From Acidimicrobiales bacterium (GTDB taxonomy: Bacteria; Actinomycetota; Acidimicrobiia; Acidimicrobiales; MedAcidi-G1): a stretch of DNA of 64,000 nucleotides. Positions 46,666-55,548 of this stretch are shown here, in pieces. Location of the stretch: the NCBI GenBank assembly GCA_014237715.1, contig JAAZZG010000011.1, positions 1 to 64,000 on the forward strand. The letters run 5' to 3'. Position 1 is the first letter of the stretch. The number at the start of each line of letters is the position of its first letter. The notes beneath the pieces are model-generated. The model was not told the DNA's origin. It saw only the letters and a list, made by a program, of their open reading frames with translations, and made no database searches. Both the position numbers and the translations under genes were made by a program.

Positions 46666-47925
46666 CTACAGGTCGAAGAGGTCGCGCAGGGCCTCGGCCA
46701 GGCGCTCGCCCCGGGCGGTGCCCGCGGCGTCCTTCATCCGGATGGTCGGCTCATGCAGGAGCTTGCCGACTATGCCGGCAGCCAGTGCCTCGACGGCCTC
46801 ACGTTGACGTTCGTCCAGGTCGCCCAGACGAGCGGCCAGACGGTCCAACTCACCCTTCTGGACGTCCTCGCCGCGACCACGCAGGCTGGTCACCAGCGGG
46901 GCGACCGAACGGGCGGTCGACTCGTCGACGTAACGATCCAGTTCGGCATCCACGATGGCCTGAACCGCTGTGACCTCCCTCTGGCGTTCCCGGATTCCCG
47001 CATCGGCGAAGGCCCGTAGGTCGTCCATGTCCAACAGGGTCAGTCCGTCGATCTCCCCGGCGGCCGGATCGACGTCACGGGGCACCGCGATGTCGACGAC
47101 CAGGAGCTCACGGCCCTCGCGTTCACCAACCACCGAGGCCAGATCACCATGTTCGAGGATCACCGACGACGCACCGGTGGACGTCAACAGCACGTCGACC
47201 TCGGGCAGGAGGCGGGGCAGGTCGTCAAGACGGACCGCGGTGCCACCGAGGCGCTCGGCGACGTCGACGGCCCGTTCCCAGGTGCGGTTCGCCACCAGGA
47301 TGGAGGAGACTCCGCCACCGTGCAGGGCGCGGGCCAGACCCTCACCCATCTCACCAGCGCCGACCACCATGACCTGGCGGCCCTCCAAAGTGCCGAGGCG
47401 ATCGGTGGCCATGGCCACCGCGGCCTGTGAGACCGAGGTGATGTTCCTGGAGATGGCCGTCTCGGTTCGCACCCGCTTGCCAACTTCGAGTGCATGACGG
47501 AACAGCGGGTTGAGCACCGGGCCAACGGCGCCCTCGGCGGCCGCCGTCTCCCAAGACGTACGGACCTGTCCGAGGATCTCGTGCTCTCCCAGGACCGCTG
47601 AATCAAGACCGGACGCCACCGAGAAGAGGTGACGGGCCGCGTCACCGTCGAACAACCCGACGAGGTGGTCGGAGAACTCCTCGGGGGCCACGTGTGAGGT
47701 CTCGGCGAAAAAGTTGCGGATGTCCTGATACGCGCCGTGGAATTTCTCGGCGAAGGCGTACACCTCGATGCGGTTACAGGTCGAGAGCACCACGGCCTCG
47801 GTGACGTTCTCACGCGACGTGAGATCTCCCAACGCCTTGGGTAGACGGGAAGCGGGCACCGTCATCCGCTCGAGCAGGTCGAGAGGAACGGTCCGGTGGT
47901 TCAAGCCGACGGCGACGACCGACAA
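46666..47925 (-). CDS. hemA: Glutamyl-tRNA reductase
   Basis: A 419-residue enzyme, the committed step of tetrapyrrole synthesis, reducing glutamyl-tRNA with NADPH. The nucleophile is C50 in LSTCNRIEVY, the same residue number as in E. coli HemA. The nucleotide loop is VVGAGEMGEGLAR. It is 164 bases downstream of rex; that gap shows no gene and no clear second promoter. Confidence 0.96.
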   Translation of the reverse strand: MSVVAVGLNHRTVPLDLLERMTVPASRLPKALGDLTSRENVTEAVVLSTCNRIEVYAFAEKFHGAYQDIRNFFAETSHVAPEEFSDHLVGLFDGDAARHLFSVASGLDSAVLGEHEILGQVRTSWETAAAEGAVGPVLNPLFRHALEVGKRVRTETAISRNITSVSQAAVAMATDRLGTLEGRQVMVVGAGEMGEGLARALHGGGVSSILVANRTWERAVDVAERLGGTAVRLDDLPRLLPEVDVLLTSTGASSVILEHGDLASVVGEREGRELLVVDIAVPRDVDPAAGEIDGLTLLDMDDLRAFADAGIRERQREVTAVQAIVDAELDRYVDESTARSVAPLVTSLRGRGEDVQKGELDRLAARLGDLDERQREAVEALAAGIVGKLLHEPTIRMKDAAGTARGERLAEALRDLFDL

Positions 47926-48089
47926 GGCTCGCTACTCCTGATTCTCCGGAACCACCGGAAGCCCGGGGTGCCAGTTTCGAGGTGGATGGATTGACTGGAC
48001 TGAGACGCCGTCGGGCGCCGTCAGGGACACCAGCATTCCCGATGGCGGGGGTGCCTTCCAACCCCCGGCCCGAACCACTCCAATGCCGA

Positions 48090-48785
48090 TCACCCGACAG
48101 CCCCGGCGTTGGCTCCGCTGGCCATCCGACGATGCTGGTGGTAGCCGAGGATCTGTAGTTCGGTGGCTAGGTCGACCTGCCGGAGGTCGACGTCTTCGGG
48201 CACGTGGACGACTGCTGGAGCGAAGTTGAGGATCGAGGGGATGCCAGCGGCCACCAGATGGTCAGCCGCTTCCTGGGCGGAAGCTGACGGTGTGGCGATG
48301 ATGCCCACCGTGCATCCTGATTCGGTGACGACATCCGCCAGTTCCTCGACCGGGCGAACCACACGACCGCCGATGTACCTGCCCACCACAGCCGGGTCGG
48401 CATCGACGAGGCCGGCCACCGGGAACCCGCCAGCCACGAATCCGTCGTACTGGCTGAGGGCCCGGCCCAGGTTGCCGATGCCGACGATGACCACCGGACT
48501 GGGCTCGCCGCCCCCCAGTGCCAGGCTGATCTCACCGATGAGGTGGTCGACCTGGTAGCCGACGCCCCGGGTGCCGTGGGCGTGGAGGTAGGAGAGGTCC
48601 TTCCGGACGTTGGCGGCGTTGACTCCGGCCAGGTCGGCCAACTCGACCGACGACACGGTGGCCATGCCGGACTCAGCCAACTCGACCAGGCCGCGCAGGT
48701 AGACGGGAAGACGGGCAACCGTGGCCTCGGGAATGACCTCGCGCCGATCTGACCCGCCGTTCATCGACCCGTCGTTTCTGGACAC
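48090..48785 (-). CDS. rex: Redox-sensing transcriptional repressor Rex
   Basis: A 231-residue repressor with an N-terminal winged helix (ATVARLPVYLRGLVELAESG onward) and a Rossmann domain with the NAD(H) loop VGIGNLGRALSQY. Rex leaves DNA when NADH rises. The GTG at 48785 is preceded by TAGTTT six bases upstream, which fits a leaderless transcript; an ATG 21 bases later is an alternative start. It heads the haem operon, as in Streptomyces. Confidence 0.95.
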   Translation of the reverse strand: MSRNDGSMNGGSDRREVIPEATVARLPVYLRGLVELAESGMATVSSVELADLAGVNAANVRKDLSYLHAHGTRGVGYQVDHLIGEISLALGGGEPSPVVIVGIGNLGRALSQYDGFVAGGFPVAGLVDADPAVVGRYIGGRVVRPVEELADVVTESGCTVGIIATPSASAQEAADHLVAAGIPSILNFAPAVVHVPEDVDLRQVDLATELQILGYHQHRRMASGANAGAVG

Positions 48786-48791
48786 GGGCCA

Positions 48792-48820
48792 AAACTACGC
48801 GCTTGTGCACCGATTCACAT
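48792..48820 (-). promoter_or_regulatory. rex promoter with Rex operator
   Basis: TTGTGCACCGATTCACAT at 48803-48820 fits the Rex consensus TTGTGAA-N4-TTCACAA at 12 of 14 positions. On the minus strand a TAGTTT -10 box (48797-48792) follows after 5 bases and the rex GTG 6 bases later. The geometry (operator 4-5 bases upstream of a TAnnnT box) equals that of the nuo-1 promoter and indicates autoregulation. Confidence 0.82.
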
Positions 48821-48877
48821 GGCACCGGCATCTTGCGGGAACCGGGCCGGGACGACGGGCCAATACCGTTGACGACC

Positions 48878-49612
48878 GTGAACACGCAGTCCCCGGTCGC
48901 AGCGGCGTCCATGCTGGTCTCGTTGGCCTTCGCCGCCACGGTCCTCGAGCGCTGGTTCGACCGACGCCGGCCTCAAGACCTTGCCTGGGCAACCTCCCTC
49001 GGACTGTTCGCCGCTGGTGCCGCCGCCCTCTGGTGGGGCGCGTCGACCGGCTGGTCGGAGGGTTCCTTCCGTGCGTTCTATGCCTTCGGAGCCGTCCTGA
49101 ACGTGCCGATCCTGGCCCTGGGGACCGTGTACCTGCTGGCGTCCCGGCGAACTGCCGACCGGATCGCCGTGGCGACCATGCTGGCCTGTGCGTTCGCCGC
49201 CGGGGTCGTGATGGCCGCACCCCTCGCCGGCTCACCCCACGGTGCCACGGAAATGTTCGCAGCCGACGAGCTCCCGCAGGGATCGGAGGTGTTCGGGGCC
49301 GGACCCCGGGTAGCCGCCGCCCTGGCCTCATCGGTGGGAGCGTTGGTCGTGATCGTCGGGTCCCTCTGGTCGATGATGCGTCTCGGTCGGATCGGGGGGC
49401 CGGCGGCCCGGCGGGGAGCGACCGGCAACGGCCTGATCGTGGCCGGGGCCCTCGTGCTGAGCGGGGGTGGCCTGCTCAACTCGGTCCTCGACGAGATGAC
49501 CGGCTTTGCCGTGTCACTGCTCGTGGGCATCTCGCTGATCTTCGCCGGGGCACTCACCGCCACAGAATCAAGGTCCGCCGCCGGCTCAAGGCCTGTGACC
49601 CCGCCCACCTGA
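48878..49612 (+). CDS. Membrane protein of unknown function, divergent from rex
   Basis: A 244-residue protein with six or seven hydrophobic helices and no cofactor motif; I do not recognise the family. The GTG at 48878 is chosen because TACCGT lies 8 bases upstream, a leaderless pattern; TTG at 48869 is possible. Its promoter faces the rex operator, so Rex could affect it. It converges on a tiny gene on the other strand. Confidence 0.65.
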   Translation: MNTQSPVAAASMLVSLAFAATVLERWFDRRRPQDLAWATSLGLFAAGAAALWWGASTGWSEGSFRAFYAFGAVLNVPILALGTVYLLASRRTADRIAVATMLACAFAAGVVMAAPLAGSPHGATEMFAADELPQGSEVFGAGPRVAAALASSVGALVVIVGSLWSMMRLGRIGGPAARRGATGNGLIVAGALVLSGGGLLNSVLDEMTGFAVSLLVGISLIFAGALTATESRSAAGSRPVTPPT

Positions 49613-49631
49613 TCGGCACGCCGGTCCCGGG

Positions 49632-49721
49632 TCAGTCGACCAGCAGGACGAACTGCACGACGGCGGCCCCGAGGATCGCCAACAACAGCAGTGCGGTGAC
49701 GATCGTGGTTCCCAGACGCAT
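49632..49721 (-). CDS. 29-residue single-helix membrane peptide
   Basis: An ATG that overlaps the stop of the SAM hydrolase gene as TGATG begins a 29-codon frame, MRLGTTIVTALLLLAILGAA and nine more residues, ending at TGA. A GAGGTGAG ribosome site lies about 6 bases upstream. Residues 5-27 form one hydrophobic helix. Coupling, ribosome site and clean helix support a real small protein; function is unknown. Confidence 0.6.
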   Translation of the reverse strand: MRLGTTIVTALLLLAILGAAVVQFVLLVD

Positions 49722-50638
49722 CAGGACTCACCTCGCGGCGTGGATTCGGGTCGCACACCGAGACTGACCGCGGTGATCGCACCACCGACCGGCCCATCCG
49801 CCGCCTCGACCACCACCGGGTCGGACGGTCCCAGCCCGAGGTCGGCAGCGGCCGACGTGCGGCACATCACCAGCGACACCAGGCCGGTCGAGTCGACCAG
49901 TAGGCCGAGGCCGCCCGGAGCCACCTCATCAAATGCTCTGACCCGCCGGGCGGGCAGCACCCGGTCGGCGATCCGGACCCGAAACCGGTCGACCGACGGG
50001 TCGCCAGCCAGTTCGTCGAGATCCTCGGGTCCGGCGTTGAGCTGGACGTTGCCGAACCGGTCAATCCACCACACCTCGGCGTGCAGGCCATCGGTCTCGA
50101 CCACGGCGGCCGAGACCACGGCGGGGAGCAGGCCGTTGGGATCAATCGACTCACCCAACTCGTCGAGATCGACCCCGCAGGCCAGATGGGCGGCCACAGG
50201 TGCGAACACGTCTCGACCATCGAACGTCGTGCCCTGGGACGGAAGGTGCCAGGCAGGATCGGTCAGCGAGACCGCCCGGTCGGCTCCACCCACCATGGCG
50301 ACCGCAGGGGCCAGTAGTCCGTTGTCGGGGCCGACGAGGACCGACTGTCCACCGCCCACCTCGACGGCCACGCCCCGGCGGGTCGTACCCACACCGGGAT
50401 CGACCACGGCCAGGACCACGCCGGGGCACAAGTACTGCGCGCTGCGAGCCAGAGCCAGGCCACCGGCCCGCACGTCGTGGGGGGCGATTCCGTGGGTGAC
50501 GTCGACGATCCGCACGTGGGGAGCCACCGAGGCCACCACCGAATGGACCACGCCGACGAACTCGTCGTCGGTGCCGTAGTCCGAGAGGAAGGAGAGGGTG
50601 TCGAGTCGCTGGCCCATAATCCTCGCCCGGTCAGGCAC
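49721..50638 (-). CDS. SAM hydroxide adenosyltransferase (DUF62 family)
   Basis: A 305-residue protein of the fluorinase/chlorinase-like family. Motifs: FLSDYGTDDEFVG, DVTHGIAPHD, VDPGVGTTRRG, GPDNGLL and RFGNVQLN. Members without the halogenase insert split SAM to adenosine and methionine using water. ATG at 50617 (MGQRLD) is a possible later start, since the first seven codons overlap the proC end. Confidence 0.9.
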   Translation of the reverse strand: MPDRARIMGQRLDTLSFLSDYGTDDEFVGVVHSVVASVAPHVRIVDVTHGIAPHDVRAGGLALARSAQYLCPGVVLAVVDPGVGTTRRGVAVEVGGGQSVLVGPDNGLLAPAVAMVGGADRAVSLTDPAWHLPSQGTTFDGRDVFAPVAAHLACGVDLDELGESIDPNGLLPAVVSAAVVETDGLHAEVWWIDRFGNVQLNAGPEDLDELAGDPSVDRFRVRIADRVLPARRVRAFDEVAPGGLGLLVDSTGLVSLVMCRTSAAADLGLGPSDPVVVEAADGPVGGAITAVSLGVRPESTPRGES

Positions 50639-51416
50639 CCAGTTCGCGCGACCGGGCGGCCGCCGCGGCGACTACATCGGCCACCAGGTCCCGGAATCCG
50701 GCCGCCTCGAAGACGGCGAGACCGGCAGCCGTGGTGCCACCCTTGGAGGTGACGTTCTCCCGCAGGATGGCCGGCGGATCGTCAGACGCCTTGAGCAGTG
50801 TGGCCGCCCCCAGGAGGGTCTGTTCGGTGAGGGTGATGGCCACGTCGGCGGACAGGCCCTCGGCGATGCCGGCTGCCATGAGCGCCTCGGCCAGCAGGAA
50901 AACGTAGGCCGGACCCGAGCCCGACAGCCCGGTGACAGCGTCGATCAGGACCTCCTCGACCATGACCACCTCACCGACCGCACCGAGGATTCCGGCGGCC
51001 CAGTCCAGGTCCGCGGGGGTCGCCGCGCTGCCCCCGGCCACCGCGGCCGCGCCCTGGCCGACGAGGGATGGGGTATTGGGCATGACCCGTATGACGGGCA
51101 CCCCACTACCCAACGCCGCCTCCATGGCAGCCGTGGTGACACCGGCCGCAATGGACAGCACGCGAGGCACGCCCAAGGCGGCTAGACCAGCGCACACATC
51201 GGATACCACATGAGGCTTGACGGCCACCAGAGTGTCGACCCCGGCAACGGCCGAATCACCGACAGAGACGCCGGGCAGAACATCGGCCAGTACAACCCGG
51301 CGGTCACCGTCGGGCTCGACGACGTGGAGTTGGTCAGCTGCCGCCCAACCGTCGGCCATCAGGCCACCCAGCAGGGCCTCGCCCATTTTCCCTCCGCCGA
51401 TCACCTGAAGTCTCAT
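50631..51416 (-). CDS. proC: Pyrroline-5-carboxylate reductase
   Basis: A 261-residue enzyme, last step of proline synthesis with NAD(P)H. The nucleotide loop is VIGGGKMGEALLGGLM right after the ATG at 51416, and the C-terminal signature is ITLTEQTLLGAATLL with TSKGGTTAAGL. An in-frame ATG 33 bases upstream would add an extra leader, so the later start is preferred. Confidence 0.94.
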   Translation of the reverse strand: MRLQVIGGGKMGEALLGGLMADGWAAADQLHVVEPDGDRRVVLADVLPGVSVGDSAVAGVDTLVAVKPHVVSDVCAGLAALGVPRVLSIAAGVTTAAMEAALGSGVPVIRVMPNTPSLVGQGAAAVAGGSAATPADLDWAAGILGAVGEVVMVEEVLIDAVTGLSGSGPAYVFLLAEALMAAGIAEGLSADVAITLTEQTLLGAATLLKASDDPPAILRENVTSKGGTTAAGLAVFEAAGFRDLVADVVAAAAARSRELGA

Positions 51417-51458
51417 GATCCGGGGTTCACCAGCCAGTCCGTCAGCCACGGGGCGAAC

Positions 51459-52727
51459 CTATCCGTTCCCGTCATCCGAGGACCCAGGTCCGCCGGACAA
51501 CATCGGGCGGCCCGACGGCAGGAGCCGGGATGAGGCGACGGCCACGGCGAGGCATCCGACGGTGATACCAGCCACCGTGAGGATGGTCTCAGTGGACCAC
51601 AACCCGAGGGCCACCCCGACCACCAGTGGCCCGGTGGTCTGACCCACCCGGAGGCCCCCGACCCACAACGCCATCAGCACACCGCGGAGGTGCTCGGGTG
51701 CCTGCTCGGCCACGTGGTCCTGAAGGGTGGGGATGGTGAAGCCCTCGGCCAGCCCGTACACGGCGGCCGCGGCGACCAGCAACCACAACGAGCCGAGGCC
51801 CATGGCCACGAACGTGGCACCGAAGACCCCGAGGCCGGTGACCACTATGGCGCCCACCGAGAGGCGGGCCCCGAACCAGGTCACAGTGAGTGCGGTGATC
51901 GTCGAGGTTATGGCGGGGACGGCGGCCACCAGCCCCCGCTGGGTGGGGCCGAGGCCGAACGCCTCGTCGAGGTGGATGGGGATGAGGGTCAGGAAGACGC
52001 CGAACATGATGAAGAATATGAGGGACCCCAGCGCCATGGTGAGCGCGTTCGCCGGGATGGAAACCTCGGCTAACGCCATGCGAAGTTGACGACCCACCGG
52101 AACGCGTTGGCCCACCCACGGATCCTCAAGGTGGCGGGCCACCAGGGCGCCGACCAGCAACGCCATGGCGTAGTAGCCGAAGTTCCACCGCCAACCGAAC
52201 AGGTCGGTGGTGGCCCCGCCGAGGAACGGAAAGATGGCCAGAAAACCGGTGATGACCGCCGAGTTCTGGCCCAGCAACCTGGCCCGGTCGTGCCCCGACC
52301 AGTGGTCGCTGATGAGGACGACGACAAGGTTGATGAGCCCGGCCGACCCGAGCCCCTGAGTGATCCGGATGGCCAGGAGCCATTCAAACGACGGGGCGAA
52401 CCCTCCGAGGCTGCCGAAGGTTCCGAACACGAGGAGGCACGGCACGAGGACGCGCTTTCGTCCGTGCCGATCGGCCAGAAATCCGATAGCAGGTGCGGCC
52501 ACGATGCCGGTGACGGTGCCGGCTGCGATGAGCATTCCCGCACGGGAGACTGGTTCGCCGAACGACTCGAGGATCTCCGGTGTAGAGCTCATGAGGACGG
52601 AATTGTTGAGCAACGCCATCGCGGTGACCGAGAAGACAAGCAGCCGGGAGGGCCGGCCAGCCGTTCCGGTAAACCCATCGGTACCTGCACGCGGTGAAGC
52701 CGGCGGTCGTGGCATCGGAGAACTCAC
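51459..52727 (-). CDS. MFS transporter (drug exporter type)
   Basis: A 422-residue protein with about 12 helices and the MFS motif FLADRHGRKRVLVP between helices 2 and 3. Early NNSVLMSSTPEILESFGEP and the two six-helix halves fit the DHA1 exporters. Substrate is unknown. It has its own promoter in the AT-rich gap upstream. Confidence 0.88.
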   Translation of the reverse strand: MSSPMPRPPASPRAGTDGFTGTAGRPSRLLVFSVTAMALLNNSVLMSSTPEILESFGEPVSRAGMLIAAGTVTGIVAAPAIGFLADRHGRKRVLVPCLLVFGTFGSLGGFAPSFEWLLAIRITQGLGSAGLINLVVVLISDHWSGHDRARLLGQNSAVITGFLAIFPFLGGATTDLFGWRWNFGYYAMALLVGALVARHLEDPWVGQRVPVGRQLRMALAEVSIPANALTMALGSLIFFIMFGVFLTLIPIHLDEAFGLGPTQRGLVAAVPAITSTITALTVTWFGARLSVGAIVVTGLGVFGATFVAMGLGSLWLLVAAAAVYGLAEGFTIPTLQDHVAEQAPEHLRGVLMALWVGGLRVGQTTGPLVVGVALGLWSTETILTVAGITVGCLAVAVASSRLLPSGRPMLSGGPGSSDDGNG

Positions 52728-52775
52728 TTTCCCGATCCAACCCCGACGTACCGGGCGCCGGCTTCAACGAGCACG

Positions 52776-52804
52776 ATATATCCAAAGAACTTGAAAGCTA
52801 ACAA
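52776..52804 (-). promoter_or_regulatory. Candidate promoter of the MFS gene
   Basis: On the minus strand TTGTTA (52804-52799) and ATATAT (52781-52776) are 17 bases apart, in an unusually AT-rich 107-base gap. Spacing fits a primary sigma factor; the match to the -35 consensus is partial. Confidence 0.45.
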
Positions 52805-52834
52805 AAGTCACAACCGCTTGATCCGCTTGCCGGC

Positions 52835-53308
52835 TCAGGCGTCGAATCGGCTGGCGAAGCCGATCCGCAGGGCCGGCCGAAAACACCGCTCCACCGCCAT
52901 CCACACAGTGCCGAGGATGCGGTCCAGATTGGTGTCGTCGACCGTGGCTGCCGGGATGGCTCCGACCAGGAATACCGCTTCCTCCTCACCGATGCAGAAC
53001 GTGGCTCCCACCAGGTTGCGGTTGCGTTTCAGGAGGTGGGCATGGAAGTCGGCATGGTTCTCCTCGGGCCCCGGCATCAAGTACGTCTCATGGTGGAGCA
53101 TCCGCTGGCGCAGCGACAGACGGATGGTCGAGACGTCCTTCTCCTCGCCCTTGATGCGGACGAACCAGCGGTGCTCGTGGGCGTCGACATCCAGATCACG
53201 CTCGACGCCGGCCAGCACCGGATTCTCGGCTAGGGCACGGGCCAGCCACTGGTCGATCACGAACTCCACGGCGGCGAGGTCGTCGGGCCCCAGCGGCTGG
53301 TCAGACAT
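52835..53308 (-). CDS. YbjN domain protein
   Basis: A 157-residue protein of the YbjN family, which has a type III secretion chaperone-like fold (RLSLRQRMLHHETYL, LLKRNRNLVGATFCIGEEEAVFLVG). A gene of this family follows mshA in mycobacteria (Rv0487) as well, so the pairing is conserved. Function is not established. Confidence 0.88.
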   Translation of the reverse strand: MSDQPLGPDDLAAVEFVIDQWLARALAENPVLAGVERDLDVDAHEHRWFVRIKGEEKDVSTIRLSLRQRMLHHETYLMPGPEENHADFHAHLLKRNRNLVGATFCIGEEEAVFLVGAIPAATVDDTNLDRILGTVWMAVERCFRPALRIGFASRFDA

Positions 53309-53346
53309 GTTCAGGGCCGAGTTCAGATGTCGGAAGCGCCGACCGG

Positions 53347-54558
53347 TCAGGCGCAGTCCACGAGCGAACGGGACGAGACGTCGTCACAGATGCGTCGCAG
53401 ACGGGCCGCGGTGGCCGACCAGGTGTAGGACCACGATCGTTCGGCGGCTGCGGAGGCCATCGAGGCTGCCAACGCCGGATCATTCAGGATCGACGCCACC
53501 CATACGGCGTAATCGGCCGGATCGCGACCCTCGACCAGGTAGCCGGTCCGGCCATGTTCGACCAACGTTCGCAGCCCACCCACGTCAGCGGCGACTACGG
53601 GCACCCCACAGGCCGCCGCCTCCAACGCCACCAGGCCGAACGACTCAGACCGGCTGGGCATGACAACCACGTCAGCGGCCCGGTACCAGTAGGCGAGGCA
53701 GTGGTGGGGCTGCGGCGGGACGAACTGGACCCGGCCGACCAGACCGTGCACGTCGGCCAGTTCGTGCAGGCGCCGCTCCTCAGCCTCACCCTTGGCGCCA
53801 CTGGCACCGCCCACTACCACGAGGCGGACATCTGAGCGGCCGAGCATGTCCAAAGCACGGACGGCGACGTCGACACCCTTGAGTGGTTGGATACGGCCCG
53901 CGAACAGCATCACCGGGCCATCACCTAGACCGGTGGCTCGACGGGCCACCGACTGGGACCCGGGCGTGAAGAAGGCGTGATCGACACCGGGGGGGACGAC
54001 CTCGATGCGGGCCCGATCCGCTCCGTACAGGTCGACCAGTTGGCGGCGTTCCTCGGAGCTGTTGGCCAACATCAGATCGGAACAGCCGACCACCGCCATC
54101 TCGGCCTCGACCCGGCGTCGGGGTTCCGGGTCACCGGTCTCGGCCTTCACCCGGGCCAGCGTGTGGAAGATGGTCAGGAGGGGCAGGCCCAACTCGTGCT
54201 TGAGTCGGTGGCCGGACACCCCGCTCAACCAGTAGTTGGCCAGCAAACCGTCGTGCCCCGGGTGAGACGTCAGGTAGGACGCCACCCCATCGGTGAACTC
54301 GTCGACGACGCCCGGGAGGTCCTCCTTGGGGAGGTCGTACGGGCCGGCATCGATGTGGACGACCCGGAAGCCCGGCTCGACGTCGACCACCGTCGGAGTG
54401 TGGTCGTCGGTCCGACGGGTGAACACCGTGGACCCACCGCCGGCCTGAGACAGCGCGGAGGCCAGCTCGCGGACATAGACGTTCATGCCGCCGCCGTCAC
54501 CCGATCCGGGCTGGACGAGCGGCGAAGTGTGCAGGGAGAGGACCGCCAGACGACGCAT
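53347..54558 (-). CDS. mshA: D-inositol-3-phosphate glycosyltransferase MshA
   Basis: A 403-residue GT4 glycosyltransferase. HTSPLVQPGSGDGGGMNVYV (9-28) is the MshA signature; VPPGVDHAFFTPG and the acceptor site ESFGLVALEAAACG follow. MshA joins UDP-GlcNAc to inositol-3-phosphate, the first step of mycothiol. Mycothiol is an actinobacterial thiol, so this gene supports the phylum. It starts 3 bases after the moaD-like gene. Confidence 0.93.
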   Translation of the reverse strand: MRRLAVLSLHTSPLVQPGSGDGGGMNVYVRELASALSQAGGGSTVFTRRTDDHTPTVVDVEPGFRVVHIDAGPYDLPKEDLPGVVDEFTDGVASYLTSHPGHDGLLANYWLSGVSGHRLKHELGLPLLTIFHTLARVKAETGDPEPRRRVEAEMAVVGCSDLMLANSSEERRQLVDLYGADRARIEVVPPGVDHAFFTPGSQSVARRATGLGDGPVMLFAGRIQPLKGVDVAVRALDMLGRSDVRLVVVGGASGAKGEAEERRLHELADVHGLVGRVQFVPPQPHHCLAYWYRAADVVVMPSRSESFGLVALEAAACGVPVVAADVGGLRTLVEHGRTGYLVEGRDPADYAVWVASILNDPALAASMASAAAERSWSYTWSATAARLRRICDDVSSRSLVDCA

Positions 54559-54561
54559 GAT

Positions 54562-54798
54562 TCAGCCCCCCGAAACGGGTGGCAGCAGGGCCACCTCGTC
54601 GTCGGCGCCCACCGCGTCCGTAGCCGTGGCGGCCTCGCCGTTCAGCCACACACGGCAAGTAGCGGCCACACTGGCAAACGCGTCACCAAACTTCTCGTCG
54701 GCCGCGGCGAGGACCTCGCCCACGGTCAGACCGGGGACGTCAACCTTTCCGGTGTCGGCAGCGACCCGGACCGAGGCAAAAAGGCGCAACACGGCCAT
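54562..54798 (-). CDS. MoaD/ThiS-like small sulfur carrier
   Basis: A 78-residue beta-grasp protein, MAVLRLFASVRVAADTG at the start and ending ALLPPVSGG. The C-terminal Gly-Gly is the site that is adenylated and thiocarboxylated in sulfur carriers. No moaE, thiF or moeB is nearby. It sits 3 bases upstream of mshA and is likely co-transcribed. Whether it serves molybdopterin or another thiolation is unknown. Confidence 0.85.
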   Translation of the reverse strand: MAVLRLFASVRVAADTGKVDVPGLTVGEVLAAADEKFGDAFASVAATCRVWLNGEAATATDAVGADDEVALLPPVSGG

Positions 54799-54902
54799 GC
54801 GGGGAGTGTACGGAGGCCCCTCCCGGGCTCCCCATCGGGAACACGGGGCCACCGGGCCAGTCGAGTCACCGGCCGGACCGGCCGCCGGTACCGTCGGGTG
54901 CC

Positions 54903-55523
54903 ATGCCCCTTGCCCCGTCGTCCGACTCCCGATCGCCGGTCACCCGGCTGCTAGTGGTTCGCCACGGGCAGTCGGAATGGAACGCGGCGGGTCAATGGCA
55001 GGGCCGTGCCAACCCACCACTGACCATGGAGGGCCAGCGTCAGGCAGCAGCCGCCGCCCGTGCGCTGGGGGCCTTCGATGCCGTGGTGGCCTCACCGTTG
55101 CTGCGGGCCGCTGAGACGGCGACCATCATTTCCGAGCACCTGGGCATCGGCCCGGTGCTGGTCGAAACCGACCTCATGGAACGCGACGCCGGCGAGTGGC
55201 AGGGCCTGACCCGCGGGCAGATAGAGATGGACTGGCCCGGCTACCTCGAACAGGGGAAACGGCCACCAGGCTACGAACCCGACCACGTAATGCTGGACCG
55301 GGTCATGGCCGCGCTGGATCGGGTGGTGCAACAAGCCAGTGGCGGCGAGGTGCTCGTGGTGGCCCACGGCGGGGTCATCTACTCGCTCGAGGACTCCTGC
55401 GGGGAGCCGTGGCGGCGCATCCCGAACCTCGGTGCTCGATGGTTCGAGATTACGAACGGACGCCTGAGCGTAGGACCGCGCGTGGAACTCATCCCCGACG
55501 GAACCCTGCCCGACGTGCTCTGA
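54903..55523 (+). CDS. Histidine phosphatase family protein (phosphoglycerate-mutase-like)
   Basis: A 206-residue protein with the RHG motif VVRHGQSEWN (about 18-27), the acidic EMERDAGEW-type stretch (LMERDAGEWQGLTRG) and VVAHGGVIYSL with the second histidine. It acts as a phosphatase or mutase on small phosphates. A member of this family also lies near mshA or hemL in mycobacteria. Confidence 0.88.
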   Translation: MPLAPSSDSRSPVTRLLVVRHGQSEWNAAGQWQGRANPPLTMEGQRQAAAAARALGAFDAVVASPLLRAAETATIISEHLGIGPVLVETDLMERDAGEWQGLTRGQIEMDWPGYLEQGKRPPGYEPDHVMLDRVMAALDRVVQQASGGEVLVVAHGGVIYSLEDSCGEPWRRIPNLGARWFEITNGRLSVGPRVELIPDGTLPDVL

Positions 55524-55548
55524 CCCGGCACCAGTACCAGCGCTAGCC

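Noticed and set aside
47926-48089. A gene or attenuator between rex and hemA
   Set aside because: The open frame there runs into hemA in another frame and has no motif; no clear terminator or leader peptide was found.
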